64,000 bases of DNA from Bog-473 sp963843365 (GTDB taxonomy: Bacteria; Actinomycetota; Acidimicrobiia; Acidimicrobiales; RAAP-2), in the NCBI GenBank assembly GCA_963843365.1, contig CAWJKG010000003.1, positions 868,001 through 932,000 on the forward strand. The letters run 5' to 3'. Of this stretch, positions 15,300-23,067 are shown one piece after another; position 1 is the first letter of the stretch, and every line of letters begins with the position of its first letter. The notes beneath the pieces are model-generated. The model did no database searches. It worked only from the letters and a program-made list of their open reading frames with translations, and was not told the origin of the DNA. Made by a program: the position numbers and the translations under genes.

Positions 15300-15791
15300 T
15301 TAAGAGAACAAGCGACTCAAGGTTCCGACAATGCGGGGACCCGCTAGGTGCGGAGGCCCACCAGCCGCCTCCATAGAACCCGACACGGCTTCTAGCTCGT
15401 AAGAGCTGGGATTCATGCCTCTCTCCTGGTATGCGGTCTCAAGCTCCGCCCGAATCTCCGCCCGACTTTTCCCTGCTGGATCAACCGAGGCGCGTATCTC
15501 CGCAGTGGCTCGCCTCTCCGCAGCCCTATCTTCATCCCATGCTCGGTGCCAGCGCTTGGATTCCTCGGCGCCAGGACAAACACATCGCTCGTACCAGTCG
15601 GTTTCGGAGACCCCTTGGTCCGAGGCGATCGGACATTGCAGGTGGCAGTCGCACTGGCAGAGGGTGACACGCGGAGTTTCCATCTTGCGGAACAAATGAC
15701 CCATGTTCCCAAGGCGATGTCCGCAGTCAAGGTGACGACCATCGTCGCAGTCCGATGACTTGTGATCGGGACGAACCCGCATGGTCGGCAC
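15300..15791 (-). CDS. Cys/His-rich hypothetical protein
   Basis: 163 residues from GTG 15789-15791, or ATG 15780-15782. The N-terminal 75 residues carry many metal-type ligands: HKSSDCDDGRHLDCGH, LCQCDCHLQC and ERCVCPG. These probably form one or two zinc sites, or one zinc-ribbon-like domain. The second half is charged and helical (RAAERRATAEIRASVDPAGK, SRAEIRAELETAYQERG). No known family matched. Sole gene between R21 and R22. Confidence 0.55.
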   Translation of the reverse strand: MPTMRVRPDHKSSDCDDGRHLDCGHRLGNMGHLFRKMETPRVTLCQCDCHLQCPIASDQGVSETDWYERCVCPGAEESKRWHRAWDEDRAAERRATAEIRASVDPAGKSRAEIRAELETAYQERGMNPSSYELEAVSGSMEAAGGPPHLAGPRIVGTLSRLFS

Positions 15792-15812
15792 GCTCCATTA
15801 TCCCAGTAGACG

Positions 15813-15843
15813 GAAGTGTCCCCATACGCCGGGTAGCGGGCGC
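15813..15843 (+). repeat. Array repeat copy 22 (R22)
   Basis: GAAGTGTCCCCATACGCCGG then GTAGCGGGCGC. Core intact. Confidence 0.8.
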
Positions 15844-15874
15844 ATCCGAGTAGTACCGTGCCGCGGGAGGACCC

Positions 15875-16621
15875 ATGGACCCTTTTGCTCAGGCACACCT
15901 CTCAGAGCTGCTCGCCGCCGCCCGGATCGGGCCGCCCTCCTCCACCCAAGATGCAGACGAGTACAAGCCGAGAACATTGATGACTTTCAACGCGGCCCTT
16001 TCGGCGTTGAAAGGAGTCGGCGCCATCACCGATGAGGAAATGGCGGATTGGACCAATCGCCTGCTCGTGGCCCTTGGAGAGCAGCCGATCGAACCCCTGC
16101 CGCCGGGCACTGCGAGACTGATCAACTTCGAGGAAGGCGGACCCAGAGTCCTCGACGCCCTCCTGATCCGCCGCCAGTCTCAAGATTCCTCGGCTTGGTT
16201 CCCGTCAACCAGCCCGACCGGGCCTTGGAATACGGCGGGCGAATCCAAATCCTTCGAGAGTGGAGCTCTACAGCGACAAGGTAACGGTCAACTGGAGGCT
16301 CACTCCATTACCGATCCAGAAGCCCTCTTCGCCGATGAACTCGCCGCTCAAGACCCCGATCTCGAGGGCCTCTCCGCGGACTTCAAGACAATCCTGCGAG
16401 ACAAGCTCATCCAAAGGCTGCAAATGCAGCGACGTTCGATCGCCCTCACCGATGACGTCGGCACGGCATTCCGCTCGACTGGTGGCGGCTCGGGTGGCGG
16501 CGGCAATGAGAGGCGGGGGCATTCTGACTTTGCCCCCGGGCTACGAAGTGAAGCAACACGACTGAAAGTGCATTGGGACGAGATGGAGTTTGAGGTCCCT
16601 CTGCATCCCGACCGGGATTAG
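15875..16621 (+). CDS. Hypothetical protein (about 248 aa) with probable internal frameshifts
   Basis: ATG 15875 opens MDPFAQAHLSELLAAARIGP and a helical N-terminal domain (TFNAALSALKGVGAITDEEM, ADWTNRLLVALGEQ). In the middle, better-looking sequence lies in other frames: RALEYGGRIQILREW near 16220-16260 and MELYSDKVTVNWRLTPLP near 16260-16310. The original frame resumes with DPEALFADELAAQDPDLEGL. Near 16530 another frame reads GILTLPPGYEVKQHD before the end LKVHWDEMEFEVPL. So the continuous frame probably contains three or four compensating indels. The alternating beta pattern (LYSDKVTVNW, LTDDVGTAF) recalls actinobacterial proteins of unknown function. Confidence 0.55.
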   Translation: MDPFAQAHLSELLAAARIGPPSSTQDADEYKPRTLMTFNAALSALKGVGAITDEEMADWTNRLLVALGEQPIEPLPPGTARLINFEEGGPRVLDALLIRRQSQDSSAWFPSTSPTGPWNTAGESKSFESGALQRQGNGQLEAHSITDPEALFADELAAQDPDLEGLSADFKTILRDKLIQRLQMQRRSIALTDDVGTAFRSTGGGSGGGGNERRGHSDFAPGLRSEATRLKVHWDEMEFEVPLHPDRD

Positions 16622-16623
16622 GT

Positions 16624-16690
16624 CTGAGCCTGTCCCAGTACGCCGGGACGGTGAGGCAGTTCGGCACCATGGGATACCCAAGATCGTCGG
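16624..16690 (+). repeat. Array repeat copy 23 (R23), extended form
   Basis: GAGCCTGTCCCAGTACGCCG, GGACGGTGAGGCAGTTCGGC, then ACCATGGGATACCCAA. It shares its first half with R2 and its last 20 bases with R1, and so defines the full-length repeat of about 60 bp. Confidence 0.85.
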
Positions 16691-16742
16691 ATCGGCCAGT
16701 CATGGCTCACCGAGTTGGCCCCGGCAGGTGTAGCTTCGGCTC

Positions 16743-17375
16743 GTGAAGCGGCTTCTCGTCGGCTTCGTTGCGGTATCGGCTCTTGGTGTCCTCCTGACAG
16801 GCTGCTCTGGGACGACCGGCCGAACTGCGGCGCCGAGGGTGTCGGCAGCGACGACAACCGCCGTGCCGAAAGAGGCGACGAGCACGGTCGTCAGTCCGCC
16901 GACCACGACGTCAACGACCGTGCCACTTGCAGGGGCCGGCAACCAGTGCACGGCCGGCGACTTGAGGCCGTCGTGGCCGGGATTCGGCAACGGTGCCTCC
17001 GAGCACCTGTTCTACAGCGTGAACCTGCAGAATGTCACGGGCCGAGCCTGCGTGACCGGGGGTTATGTCGGTGTCGCCGCTTACGATCCGGATGGACATC
17101 TCATTCCTGCCGCCGAGCAGCGTGTCTCCATGGCGCCGGACGTCGCTCTGTCTGTGGGACCGGGAGGGTCGATGCACTTCTCCATCGGCCTCCCCGACGT
17201 CGACGCCGAAGCCGGTGGCACGGAGTGCTCGACGGTGGTGGGTGCGCTGCATCTCATTCCTCCCAACGAGCGGACGGAAGTGCAGGTCGCCACCCCGATC
17301 AGTACGGGCTACCCGAAACTCTGTGGCAACAGCTTCCTGGTGGGTCCGCTGGTGAGCGGTGCGACAACCAACTGA
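16743..17375 (+). CDS. DUF4232 lipoprotein
   Basis: 210 residues. MKRLLVGFVAVSALGVLLTG followed by C is a type II signal peptide with lipobox LLTGC (Cys 21), so it is exported and lipid-anchored. A Thr/Pro/Val-rich linker (about residues 22-65) precedes a DUF4232 domain: CTAGDL, LFYSVNLQNVTGRACVTGGY then VGVAAYDPDGHLI, a glycine-rich GPGGSMHFSIGL strand, and a late cysteine in KLCGNSFLVGP. DUF4232 proteins are common actinobacterial surface lipoproteins of unknown role. Sole gene between R23 and R24. Confidence 0.85.
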   Translation: MKRLLVGFVAVSALGVLLTGCSGTTGRTAAPRVSAATTTAVPKEATSTVVSPPTTTSTTVPLAGAGNQCTAGDLRPSWPGFGNGASEHLFYSVNLQNVTGRACVTGGYVGVAAYDPDGHLIPAAEQRVSMAPDVALSVGPGGSMHFSIGLPDVDAEAGGTECSTVVGALHLIPPNERTEVQVATPISTGYPKLCGNSFLVGPLVSGATTN

Positions 17376-17385
17376 ACGGACCTAG

Positions 17386-17412
17386 CTGTACCCGGCCAGT
17401 CCGCCGGATATG
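17386..17412 (+). repeat. Array repeat copy 24 (R24), degenerate
   Basis: CTGTACCCGGCCAGTCCGCC then GGATATG. Only CCAGTCCGCCGGATA resembles the core. It marks the probable right end of the array. Confidence 0.4.
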
Positions 17413-17414
17413 GG

Positions 17415-17996
17415 TCAGTGGTTGGTGGCGTTCATCTGTGTGCCTCTGGCGTCTCGTTCCCCAGCAGCCGCGAGGAGTCTCTTGGAACGTGAGGCTCGCC
17501 ACCGCGGCCAGAGGCCCCAGGCGAGGAGGGCGATCCCCCCAAGCAGGAGGCCAACGGGGACAGCGTTCGGCATGTCGTCTGTGCTGGGGCTGTTCTCGGA
17601 TCCGCTGGTGTAGGTAATGGCCAGTGTGCGGTGCGAAGGAGGACCATGAACCTCGTCGGGATGCACTCCCGTCATCACTGCTGAGTAGCTGCGTCCGTCC
17701 CGACCGACGAAGGTCACGTGCTCGGTGCACACCATGCCGGCGGACGAAGTGTTCACGCAGGGACCCTGGCGAGTCACCGTCGCAAGTGCATGGTCCTGGG
17801 TGAGTGCCGCGATGCCGAGAGCTGCTCCGAGCAGCGCCACGAATGCACCCCCGCAAACCAGCGTCCAGAAGACGAACGCTTGCGAACGACGCTTCTCGTC
17901 GTCGACTGTCAAGGTTCGAGGTACAGGGCCGTCCTCCACACGAACAGTATGCAACCTCTGTTGAGCCTTAAGCGGTGACTTGCCCCGGCGTTCCAT
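17415..17996 (-). CDS. Two-helix membrane protein, DUF3592-like
   Basis: From ATG 17994-17996 (MERRGKSPLKAQQRLHTVRV), about 193 residues. A cytoplasmic N-terminus is followed by helix 1 (FWTLVCGGAFVALLGAALGI), an external domain with C-V-N-T..M-V-C-T-E-H-V-T-F-x-G-R-D-G-R-S-Y, and helix 2 (PVGLLLGGIALLAWGLWPRW). The V-T-F-x3-D-G-R-x-Y, later I-T-Y-x-S, pattern between two helices is that of DUF3592-type proteins. A longer frame to 18047 is less likely. Function unknown. Confidence 0.6.
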   Translation of the reverse strand: MERRGKSPLKAQQRLHTVRVEDGPVPRTLTVDDEKRRSQAFVFWTLVCGGAFVALLGAALGIAALTQDHALATVTRQGPCVNTSSAGMVCTEHVTFVGRDGRSYSAVMTGVHPDEVHGPPSHRTLAITYTSGSENSPSTDDMPNAVPVGLLLGGIALLAWGLWPRWRASRSKRLLAAAGERDARGTQMNATNH

Positions 17997-18135
17997 GGCG
18001 GCAGATCGATGCCGCAGCACTCCGTGGGTTGGGTCCAGGGACCCCAAGAGCGGTTGCGATTTCGAAAACCGCGATTGGTCAGGGGTTCACCGAGGGTGTT
18101 GTGACGCCAGAGTCCGTCCTCATAGCGTCGGTACT

Positions 18136-18618
18136 GTGACTTCTGGTCAGCGGCGGTTGCTGCAATGGAGTTGTGTGACGACGGCGCCCCTCGCGGTGGT
18201 GGCGTTGTGCGTGGTCGTGCACGAAGAGGATCAACCCTTGAGTCTGCGCGGCCAGACGTCGGGCGAGACGGCGCCCCAATTGCAGCCCGCGCCGCCCGAG
18301 ACCAGCACCACCGTCACGACGTTGGGCCCGATAGGCCCGCCGACCACGACAAGTTCGACCAGCCCGGCGACGGTGTCTCCCAAGGAGCAGACCACGACGA
18401 CAACGCCTTCCAGGGCCAAGAGCCCGAATGTCGCGACATTGCCGGACTCCGTCCTGTTCCCGACGTCCACCACGACGACGCAGGCGCCAGTGACGACGAC
18501 CACAGCACCGCCCGCCACCACGTCACTGCCGACGACAACGACGACGCAGCCGAGGGCAACGGAACCCACAACGACAGTGCCGCCAACGACGACCACGACG
18601 TTCCTGCTTGGACTGTGA
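18136..18618 (+). CDS. Membrane-anchored Thr/Pro-rich protein
   Basis: From GTG 18136: VTSGQRRLLQWSCVTTAPLA then VVALCVVV gives one N-terminal membrane segment or uncleaved signal. About 130 residues of low-complexity Thr/Pro/Ser follow, with runs such as TTTTTTQ and TTTVPPTTTTT. There is no catalytic domain. It may be a wall-spanning stalk or heavily glycosylated surface protein. The repetitive ACG/ACC codons make it prone to length variation. Confidence 0.5.
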   Translation: MTSGQRRLLQWSCVTTAPLAVVALCVVVHEEDQPLSLRGQTSGETAPQLQPAPPETSTTVTTLGPIGPPTTTSSTSPATVSPKEQTTTTTPSRAKSPNVATLPDSVLFPTSTTTTQAPVTTTTAPPATTSLPTTTTTQPRATEPTTTVPPTTTTTFLLGL

Positions 18619-18655
18619 GCGGCGCACCTTGGCACGCCGGTGTGGCGGGTGCGGG

Positions 18656-19297
18656 TCAGTCGAAGGTCGGCCGGCGGTCCCGCGTGCGCTTCAACTCGAA
18701 GAAGCCGTCCGTTGCCGTGCAGAGCAGCACCCCGTCCCACAGGAGCCCGGCCGCCTCGCCCTTGGGGGCCGGCGTCACGACGGGGCCGAAGATGGCCGTG
18801 CCGTTGTAGTGGATCACCGGCGTGCCCACGTCGTCCCCGACGGGGTCCATGCCGGCGCGGTGCGAGGCCTCCAGCGCGTCGTCGAACTCCTCGGAGGTGG
18901 CGGCATCGGCCAGTGAGGCGGGCAGGCCCAGCTCGGCCAGCGCTTCGGAGACGACGACCTCCGCCTCGCCGTCGCGCAGGCCCCGGCGCGCCACGTGGAT
19001 GCGGTTGCCCAGCGCGGTGTAGAGCGGCCCGAGGATGTCGGGGCCCTTCATCTGCTCGGCTGCGATGCACACCCGCACCGGACCCTTGGCCTGAGCCAGG
19101 CGGGCCTTGTACTCCTCGGAGAGCTCGTCGCGCCCCGCGTTGAGGATGGCGAGCGACATGACGTGCCAGCGGACGTGAATGGCGCGCACCTCCTCCACCT
19201 GCAGCATCCAGCGTGAGGTGATCCAGGCCCATGGGCAGAGGGGATCGAACCAGAAGTCGGCGGTGTCGAGGCCGGACGAGGTGGCGGTGTCGCTCAT
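18656..19297 (-). CDS. Rv2466c-like mycothiol-dependent reductase (DsbA family)
   Basis: 213 residues. DFWFDPLCPWAWITSRWMLQ and HVMSLAILN, GPVRVCIAAEQ, LGPLYTALGNRIH, HRAGMDPVGDDVGTPVIHYNG, FGPVVTPAPKGEAAGLLWDG and FFELKRTR reproduce the mycobacterial Rv2466c (mycothiol-dependent oxidoreductase/nitroreductase) family almost end to end. That enzyme has a CPWC active site. Here it is C21-P-W-A24, so the resolving cysteine is missing and a monothiol mechanism is expected. It is the last gene of a minus-strand operon; its ATG overlaps the stop of the SDR gene (ATGA). Confidence 0.88.
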   Translation of the reverse strand: MSDTATSSGLDTADFWFDPLCPWAWITSRWMLQVEEVRAIHVRWHVMSLAILNAGRDELSEEYKARLAQAKGPVRVCIAAEQMKGPDILGPLYTALGNRIHVARRGLRDGEAEVVVSEALAELGLPASLADAATSEEFDDALEASHRAGMDPVGDDVGTPVIHYNGTAIFGPVVTPAPKGEAAGLLWDGVLLCTATDGFFELKRTRDRRPTFD

Positions 19298-20046
19298 GGG
19301 ATCCCTCCGTCGACGCGCAGGATGGCGCCGGATGTGTAGGACGACGCGTCGCTGGCGAAGTACAACGCAGCGCCGACGATCTCCTCGGGCTCCCCGGCCC
19401 GGCCGAGGGCGTGATTCGGCAGGCCGTGGGCGCGGGCGGCCGGACCCCGCGAATTCTCGGCGATGTCGGTGAGGAACGGCCCCGCCATGATGCAGTTGAC
19501 GCGCACCGTGGGCCCGAACGCCTTGGCGAAGCCCTCCGTCAGCGTGTTGAGGCCGGCCTTGGCGGCGTCGTAGGGCAGCATGTCGGGCGCGGGACGGAGC
19601 GAGCCGGTGCTCGAGACGTTGATGATGGATCCACCATAGGGGCCCTCGGCCATCCTCGTGCCGACGAGCGCGGTGAGCCGGAAGGGCCCTTTCATGTTGA
19701 CGCCGATCACCTTGTCCCACAGCTCCTCGCTCACCGAGGGCAGGTCGGGGTAGAGCGGCGACATGCCGGCGTTGTTGACGAGCACGTCGACGCGGCCGAA
19801 GGTGGCGTAGGCCTCGTCGACGAGCTGCTCGATCTCGTCCCAGTGACCCACATGGCACGCCACGGCGAGCGCCCGGCGGCCCTTGGCCTCCACCGCGGCC
19901 GCCACCTCCCGGCAGGCGTCGAGCTTGCGGCTGGTCACGACGATGTCGGCTCCGGCGTCGGCGAAGGCCAGCACCATGGAACGGCCCAGGCCGCGGCTGC
20001 CGCCGGTGACGAGGGCCACCTTGCCCGCCAGCGGGCCGTCGCTCAT
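19294..20046 (-). CDS. Short-chain dehydrogenase/reductase
   Basis: 250 residues. NAD(P)-binding TGGSRGLG (14-21), NNAG (91-94), catalytic Ser146, Tyr159 and Lys163 (Y-D-A-A-K), and C-terminal SGAILRVDGG mark a classical SDR of the FabG-like group. A serine/arginine after the first strand (TSRK) favours NADP(H). The substrate cannot be read. Its start overlaps the stop of the M20 peptidase gene (ATGA), and its stop overlaps the Rv2466c-like start, so the three are translationally coupled. Confidence 0.9.
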   Translation of the reverse strand: MSDGPLAGKVALVTGGSRGLGRSMVLAFADAGADIVVTSRKLDACREVAAAVEAKGRRALAVACHVGHWDEIEQLVDEAYATFGRVDVLVNNAGMSPLYPDLPSVSEELWDKVIGVNMKGPFRLTALVGTRMAEGPYGGSIINVSSTGSLRPAPDMLPYDAAKAGLNTLTEGFAKAFGPTVRVNCIMAGPFLTDIAENSRGPAARAHGLPNHALGRAGEPEEIVGAALYFASDASSYTSGAILRVDGGIP

Positions 20047-21401
20047 TGGAGCAGCGCCGCCACCGCGTGGGTGACGGCCTTGGCCATGGGGATGTGCAGC
20101 GACTCGTTGGGACCGTGCGCGTTCGAGTGCGGCCCGAGGACCCCGGTGGCGACGAACTGCGTACCGGGGAAGCCGCGCTGCAGGTCGGCCAGGAACGGGA
20201 TCGAACCGCCCTCGCCCACGAACCCGGGCTCGCGGCCGAAACGCTCCCGCGACACCGTCGAGAGCGTCGCGGCCACGTCGGGATGGAGCGGAGGGGCGAT
20301 CCACCCCTGCGCGGCGGCCTCCATGTCGATGGTGACGTGGGCGCCCTCGTCGGTCCGGAGGGCCGAGATCAACGCATCGGTCGCCACCTGCGCGTCGACG
20401 TCGGGCGGCAGGCGCAAGGAGAACTTGAGCGTGGTCGAGGGCCGCAGCACGTTCCCCCCGTCGCGCGGCAGCGGCAGGCCGTCGGCGCCCGTCACCTCGA
20501 GCGCGGCCCCCCAGGTGCGGGCGGCCAACCGGTCGACGGGGTCGGGGGTGAGCAGGTGCAGCCCGTCGACCACCGGCGCCGCACTGTCGGGGAACTCGGC
20601 CGCCAGCGCGCGCAGGTTGGCCCGGTGCGCGTCGGGCATCCCCGCCCCGAGCAATTCCGGCAGGAGGATGCGGCCATCCGTCTCGTCCTCTATCTGCGAC
20701 AGCATGCGGCGCAGAATGCGGAACGACGAGGGCACGACGCCGCCGCCCTGCCCGCTGTGGATGCCCTCGGTCAGGACGTCGACCTTCACCGTTGCGACCA
20801 CGTTGCCGCGGAGCGACGATGTGAGCCAGAGGCGGTCGTAGCTGAGGCCACCCGAATCGAGGCAGATGACGAGCCGCGGCGTCCCGATGCGCTCCTTGAG
20901 GTTCTCGAGATGCGCCGCCAGATCGGGGCTGCCGCTCTCCTCGCTCGCCTCGATGAGCACGAGGACGCGTCCGCGGCCGCCGTCCGCCGCCACGAGGCCC
21001 GTCACGGCGGCGAACGTCGCGTAGCCGTCGTCAGCCGTGCCCCGACCGTAGAGCAGGTCGCCGTCGCGCACGGGCTCCCAAGGGCCGAGACCGTCGCGCC
21101 ACGTCCCGAGCGGCGGTTGCTTGTCCATGTGGCCGTAGATCACGATGGGGTCGCCCGTGCCGCCGTTGTCGACGAGCAGCAGGGGAGTGCGGCCGGGCAG
21201 CGTGATGATCTCCACCGCCAGCGCGGCACTTTGGTCGCGGACCCACGCTGCCAGCAGCTCGGCCGCGGCGGCCACCGCGCCGCGCTCTTCCCAGTCCGGG
21301 TCGAAGGCGGGGGAGAGGCAGGGGATGCGCGTGTAGTCGCTCAGCGTAGGGAGGATCCGCTCCTCCCAGGCCGCATCGATGTCGATCATGGCGTTGCTCA
21401 C
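20043..21401 (-). CDS. M20-family metallopeptidase/amidohydrolase
   Basis: About 452 residues. Metal ligands and catalytic acid are visible in order: YGHMDKQPP (His, Asp), GRGTADDGY (bridging Asp), EASEESGS (general-base Glu and metal Glu), and a late GPHSNAHGPNESLHIP (His). The dimerisation insert starts near GNVVATVKVDVLTEGIHSGQ. This is the carnosinase/succinyl-diaminopimelate-desuccinylase-like branch, acting on dipeptides or N-acyl amino acids. I prefer GTG 21399-21401, which overlaps the preceding stop (GTGA); ATG 21387-21389 is the alternative. Confidence 0.88.
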   Translation of the reverse strand: MSNAMIDIDAAWEERILPTLSDYTRIPCLSPAFDPDWEERGAVAAAAELLAAWVRDQSAALAVEIITLPGRTPLLLVDNGGTGDPIVIYGHMDKQPPLGTWRDGLGPWEPVRDGDLLYGRGTADDGYATFAAVTGLVAADGGRGRVLVLIEASEESGSPDLAAHLENLKERIGTPRLVICLDSGGLSYDRLWLTSSLRGNVVATVKVDVLTEGIHSGQGGGVVPSSFRILRRMLSQIEDETDGRILLPELLGAGMPDAHRANLRALAAEFPDSAAPVVDGLHLLTPDPVDRLAARTWGAALEVTGADGLPLPRDGGNVLRPSTTLKFSLRLPPDVDAQVATDALISALRTDEGAHVTIDMEAAAQGWIAPPLHPDVAATLSTVSRERFGREPGFVGEGGSIPFLADLQRGFPGTQFVATGVLGPHSNAHGPNESLHIPMAKAVTHAVAALLQ

Positions 21402-21871
21402 GCCTCGGCGATCGCGGCCAGGCGGTCGAGCGACTTGGACATCGACGTCGCGGTGTGCTGGCCGATCTTGGGATTCTTCAAGAAGAAGGCCTGCTTGTCC
21501 TGGCTGATGTCCCACGACTCGGTCACCTTGGTCCCGCCGTCGACCGGGTCGAACTCGTAGCGCCAGATCCGGCCGCCGAGGTAGCGGCCCAAGGGGCCCG
21601 CGAGTGTCGTCTGCCACGCGATGCGGCGATCCTGCTCGAACTCCACCACGGTGTTGGACACGGAGTAGGGCACGCCGAGCTTCATGGACATACCGAAGGT
21701 GGCACCCATGGTCAGCGGCTCCCCACCGCCGTCCTTGAGCCTGACCAGTTGACCCGAGCCGTCGATCTCGGGGTGGCGGGTGGCGTCGCTGATCACCGCG
21801 AAGAGCGATGTCGGCGGCGCGGCGATGACGCGGTCCACGCTGACCACCGTGTGCTGCGGGTGCTGCGCCAT
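21398..21871 (-). CDS. SRPBCC (START-like) domain protein
   Basis: 157 residues from ATG 21869-21871, with a strong GGAGGT ribosome binding site. VSVDRVIAAPPTSLFAVISD (first strand and helix), DGSGQLVRLKDGG, GRIWRYEFDPVDGGTKVTES and a long C-terminal helix (MSKSLDRLAAIAEA) are typical of the polyketide-cyclase/lipid-binding SRPBCC fold. Such proteins bind hydrophobic ligands. It belongs to the minus-strand operon ending with the Rv2466c-like gene. Confidence 0.8.
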   Translation of the reverse strand: MAQHPQHTVVSVDRVIAAPPTSLFAVISDATRHPEIDGSGQLVRLKDGGGEPLTMGATFGMSMKLGVPYSVSNTVVEFEQDRRIAWQTTLAGPLGRYLGGRIWRYEFDPVDGGTKVTESWDISQDKQAFFLKNPKIGQHTATSMSKSLDRLAAIAEA

Positions 21872-21905
21872 GCTGACCTCCGGTTGGGCGACGTCGACGG
21901 GGAGA

Positions 21906-22262
21906 CTAGATGGCGTGGGCCACCAGGTCGCCGAGCTGCACCCACTCCAGGGTGGCGGCGTGGGTGGCGGCCAACACGACCGGCGGCGCCATGCCCGCCT
22001 CGAAGGCCTCCTGCCAGCGCGGGGCGCACAGGCACCACTGGTCGCCGGGTTGCAGGCCGGCAAAGCCGAACTCGGGATGGGGGGTCGAGAGGTCGTTGCC
22101 CACGGACGCCGAGAAGGCCAAGAACTCCACCGTGACCCGGGTGCACACCGTGTGGACGCCCACGTCCTCGGCTCCCGTGTTGCAGCATCCGTCGCGGTAG
22201 AAACCGGTGACCGGGTCGAAGTTGCAGGGCTCGAGGGCTTCGCCGAGGACGTTCTGGGCCAT
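21906..22262 (-). CDS. DUF2237 family protein
   Basis: 118 residues from ATG 22260-22262 (MAQNVLGEALEPCNFDPVTG). Conserved cysteines and motifs FYRDGCCNT, HTVCTRVTVEFLAFS, GNDLSTPHPEFGFAGLQPGD and QWCLCAPRW are diagnostic of DUF2237. The function of the family is not known; the clustered cysteines suggest metal binding or redox. First gene of the operon running down to 18656. Confidence 0.85.
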   Translation of the reverse strand: MAQNVLGEALEPCNFDPVTGFYRDGCCNTGAEDVGVHTVCTRVTVEFLAFSASVGNDLSTPHPEFGFAGLQPGDQWCLCAPRWQEAFEAGMAPPVVLAATHAATLEWVQLGDLVAHAI

Positions 22263-22331
22263 GGGCCATTTGACCACGACCCGGCCCGGGTTCCGCAAAC
22301 GGGCCGCAGCCGCTGACGGTCCTCCCTGCCG

Positions 22332-23027
22332 CTAGGCCCCTGTCAACGGGGTACCGCCGAACCGGTCGACCCAGGCGAAATCCGTCACCGGCGCCCGCTT
22401 CAGACGATGCGGGACGGTGACGGGGCGGCCGAGCACCACCAGCGCCGCCACCGCGACGGTGTCGGGGATGCCGAACAGCGCGCGCACGTCGTCCTCGCGC
22501 CGCACGGCCACGGTGGTCATGACGCCGGCCAACCCCTCGGTGCGCGCGGCCAGCAGCAGGCTCCACACGAAGGGGTAGATGGAGGCGCCCCCGACGAAGG
22601 TGTAGCGGGGACGGTCACGGTCGATGGCGGCCAGGGCAGCCAGATCGGCCAGGACGAGGAGGAGGGCGGGAGCGGTATCGAGCGTCTCGGCGAAGCCCGG
22701 GGCGGCGGCACCGGCCTCGGCGAACCGGGGAGCGCCGGCGACGGCCGCCGCCTCGGCGGCGCGATCGGTCACCGGCGCCCACGGCACCAGCCCTGCCGCA
22801 CCCAGGGCGAGGTACTCGTACCAGCCACTCAGGTACAGGTCGCGCAGGGCCACGCGGGCGGCGCGGTCCTTCACGACGATCACACGCCAGCCCTGGCGGT
22901 TGCCACCGCTCGGGGCGAAGCGTGCGGTGTCGAGCAACCGGGACAGCACTGCGTCATCGACGGGCTCGGGATGGAACTGCCTGGCCGCGCCTGTGCTGCG
23001 CAGCGTGTCGACGAGGTCGAGGTCCAC
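22332..23027 (-). CDS. Nitroreductase-family flavoprotein
   Basis: 231 residues from GTG 23025-23027. TLRSTGAARQFHPEPVDDAV and RFAPSGGNRQGWRVIVVKDR are the FMN-binding start of the family. ASIYPFVWSLLLAARTEGLA (long central helix) and FGIPDTVAVAALVVLGRPV (second FMN loop) complete it. Close to BluB/F420-independent nitroreductases of actinobacteria; substrate unknown. It diverges from the nitronate monooxygenase gene with fewer than 45 bp between starts. Confidence 0.85.
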   Translation of the reverse strand: MDLDLVDTLRSTGAARQFHPEPVDDAVLSRLLDTARFAPSGGNRQGWRVIVVKDRAARVALRDLYLSGWYEYLALGAAGLVPWAPVTDRAAEAAAVAGAPRFAEAGAAAPGFAETLDTAPALLLVLADLAALAAIDRDRPRYTFVGGASIYPFVWSLLLAARTEGLAGVMTTVAVRREDDVRALFGIPDTVAVAALVVLGRPVTVPHRLKRAPVTDFAWVDRFGGTPLTGA

Positions 23028-23067
23028 GGGTTGCCCACCGTAGCGGCCGATGGGTAAGAGTGCGGGT

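Noticed and set aside
3991..17412. Classical integron with attC sites
   Set aside because: The repeats lack paired RYYYAAC/GTTRRRY boxes and the 57-141 bp imperfect palindrome, genes point both ways about equally often, and no tyrosine recombinase is present in the window. CCCTAACG in R14/R17/R20 only superficially resembles an attC end.
896..17412. CRISPR array
   Set aside because: Spacing between copies is hundreds to thousands of bases and filled by genes; repeats are not identical.
17978..17999. Possible further repeat copy (TTGCCCCGGCGTTCCATGG)
   Set aside because: Only GCCCCGGCG resembles the core, and the ACGCCGGG block is missing; chance match in GC-rich DNA.
20046..21560. 504-codon plus-strand open frame, and the long plus frame 19231-20841
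   Set aside because: Both are antisense shadows of the SDR and M20 genes and show no domain or start context.
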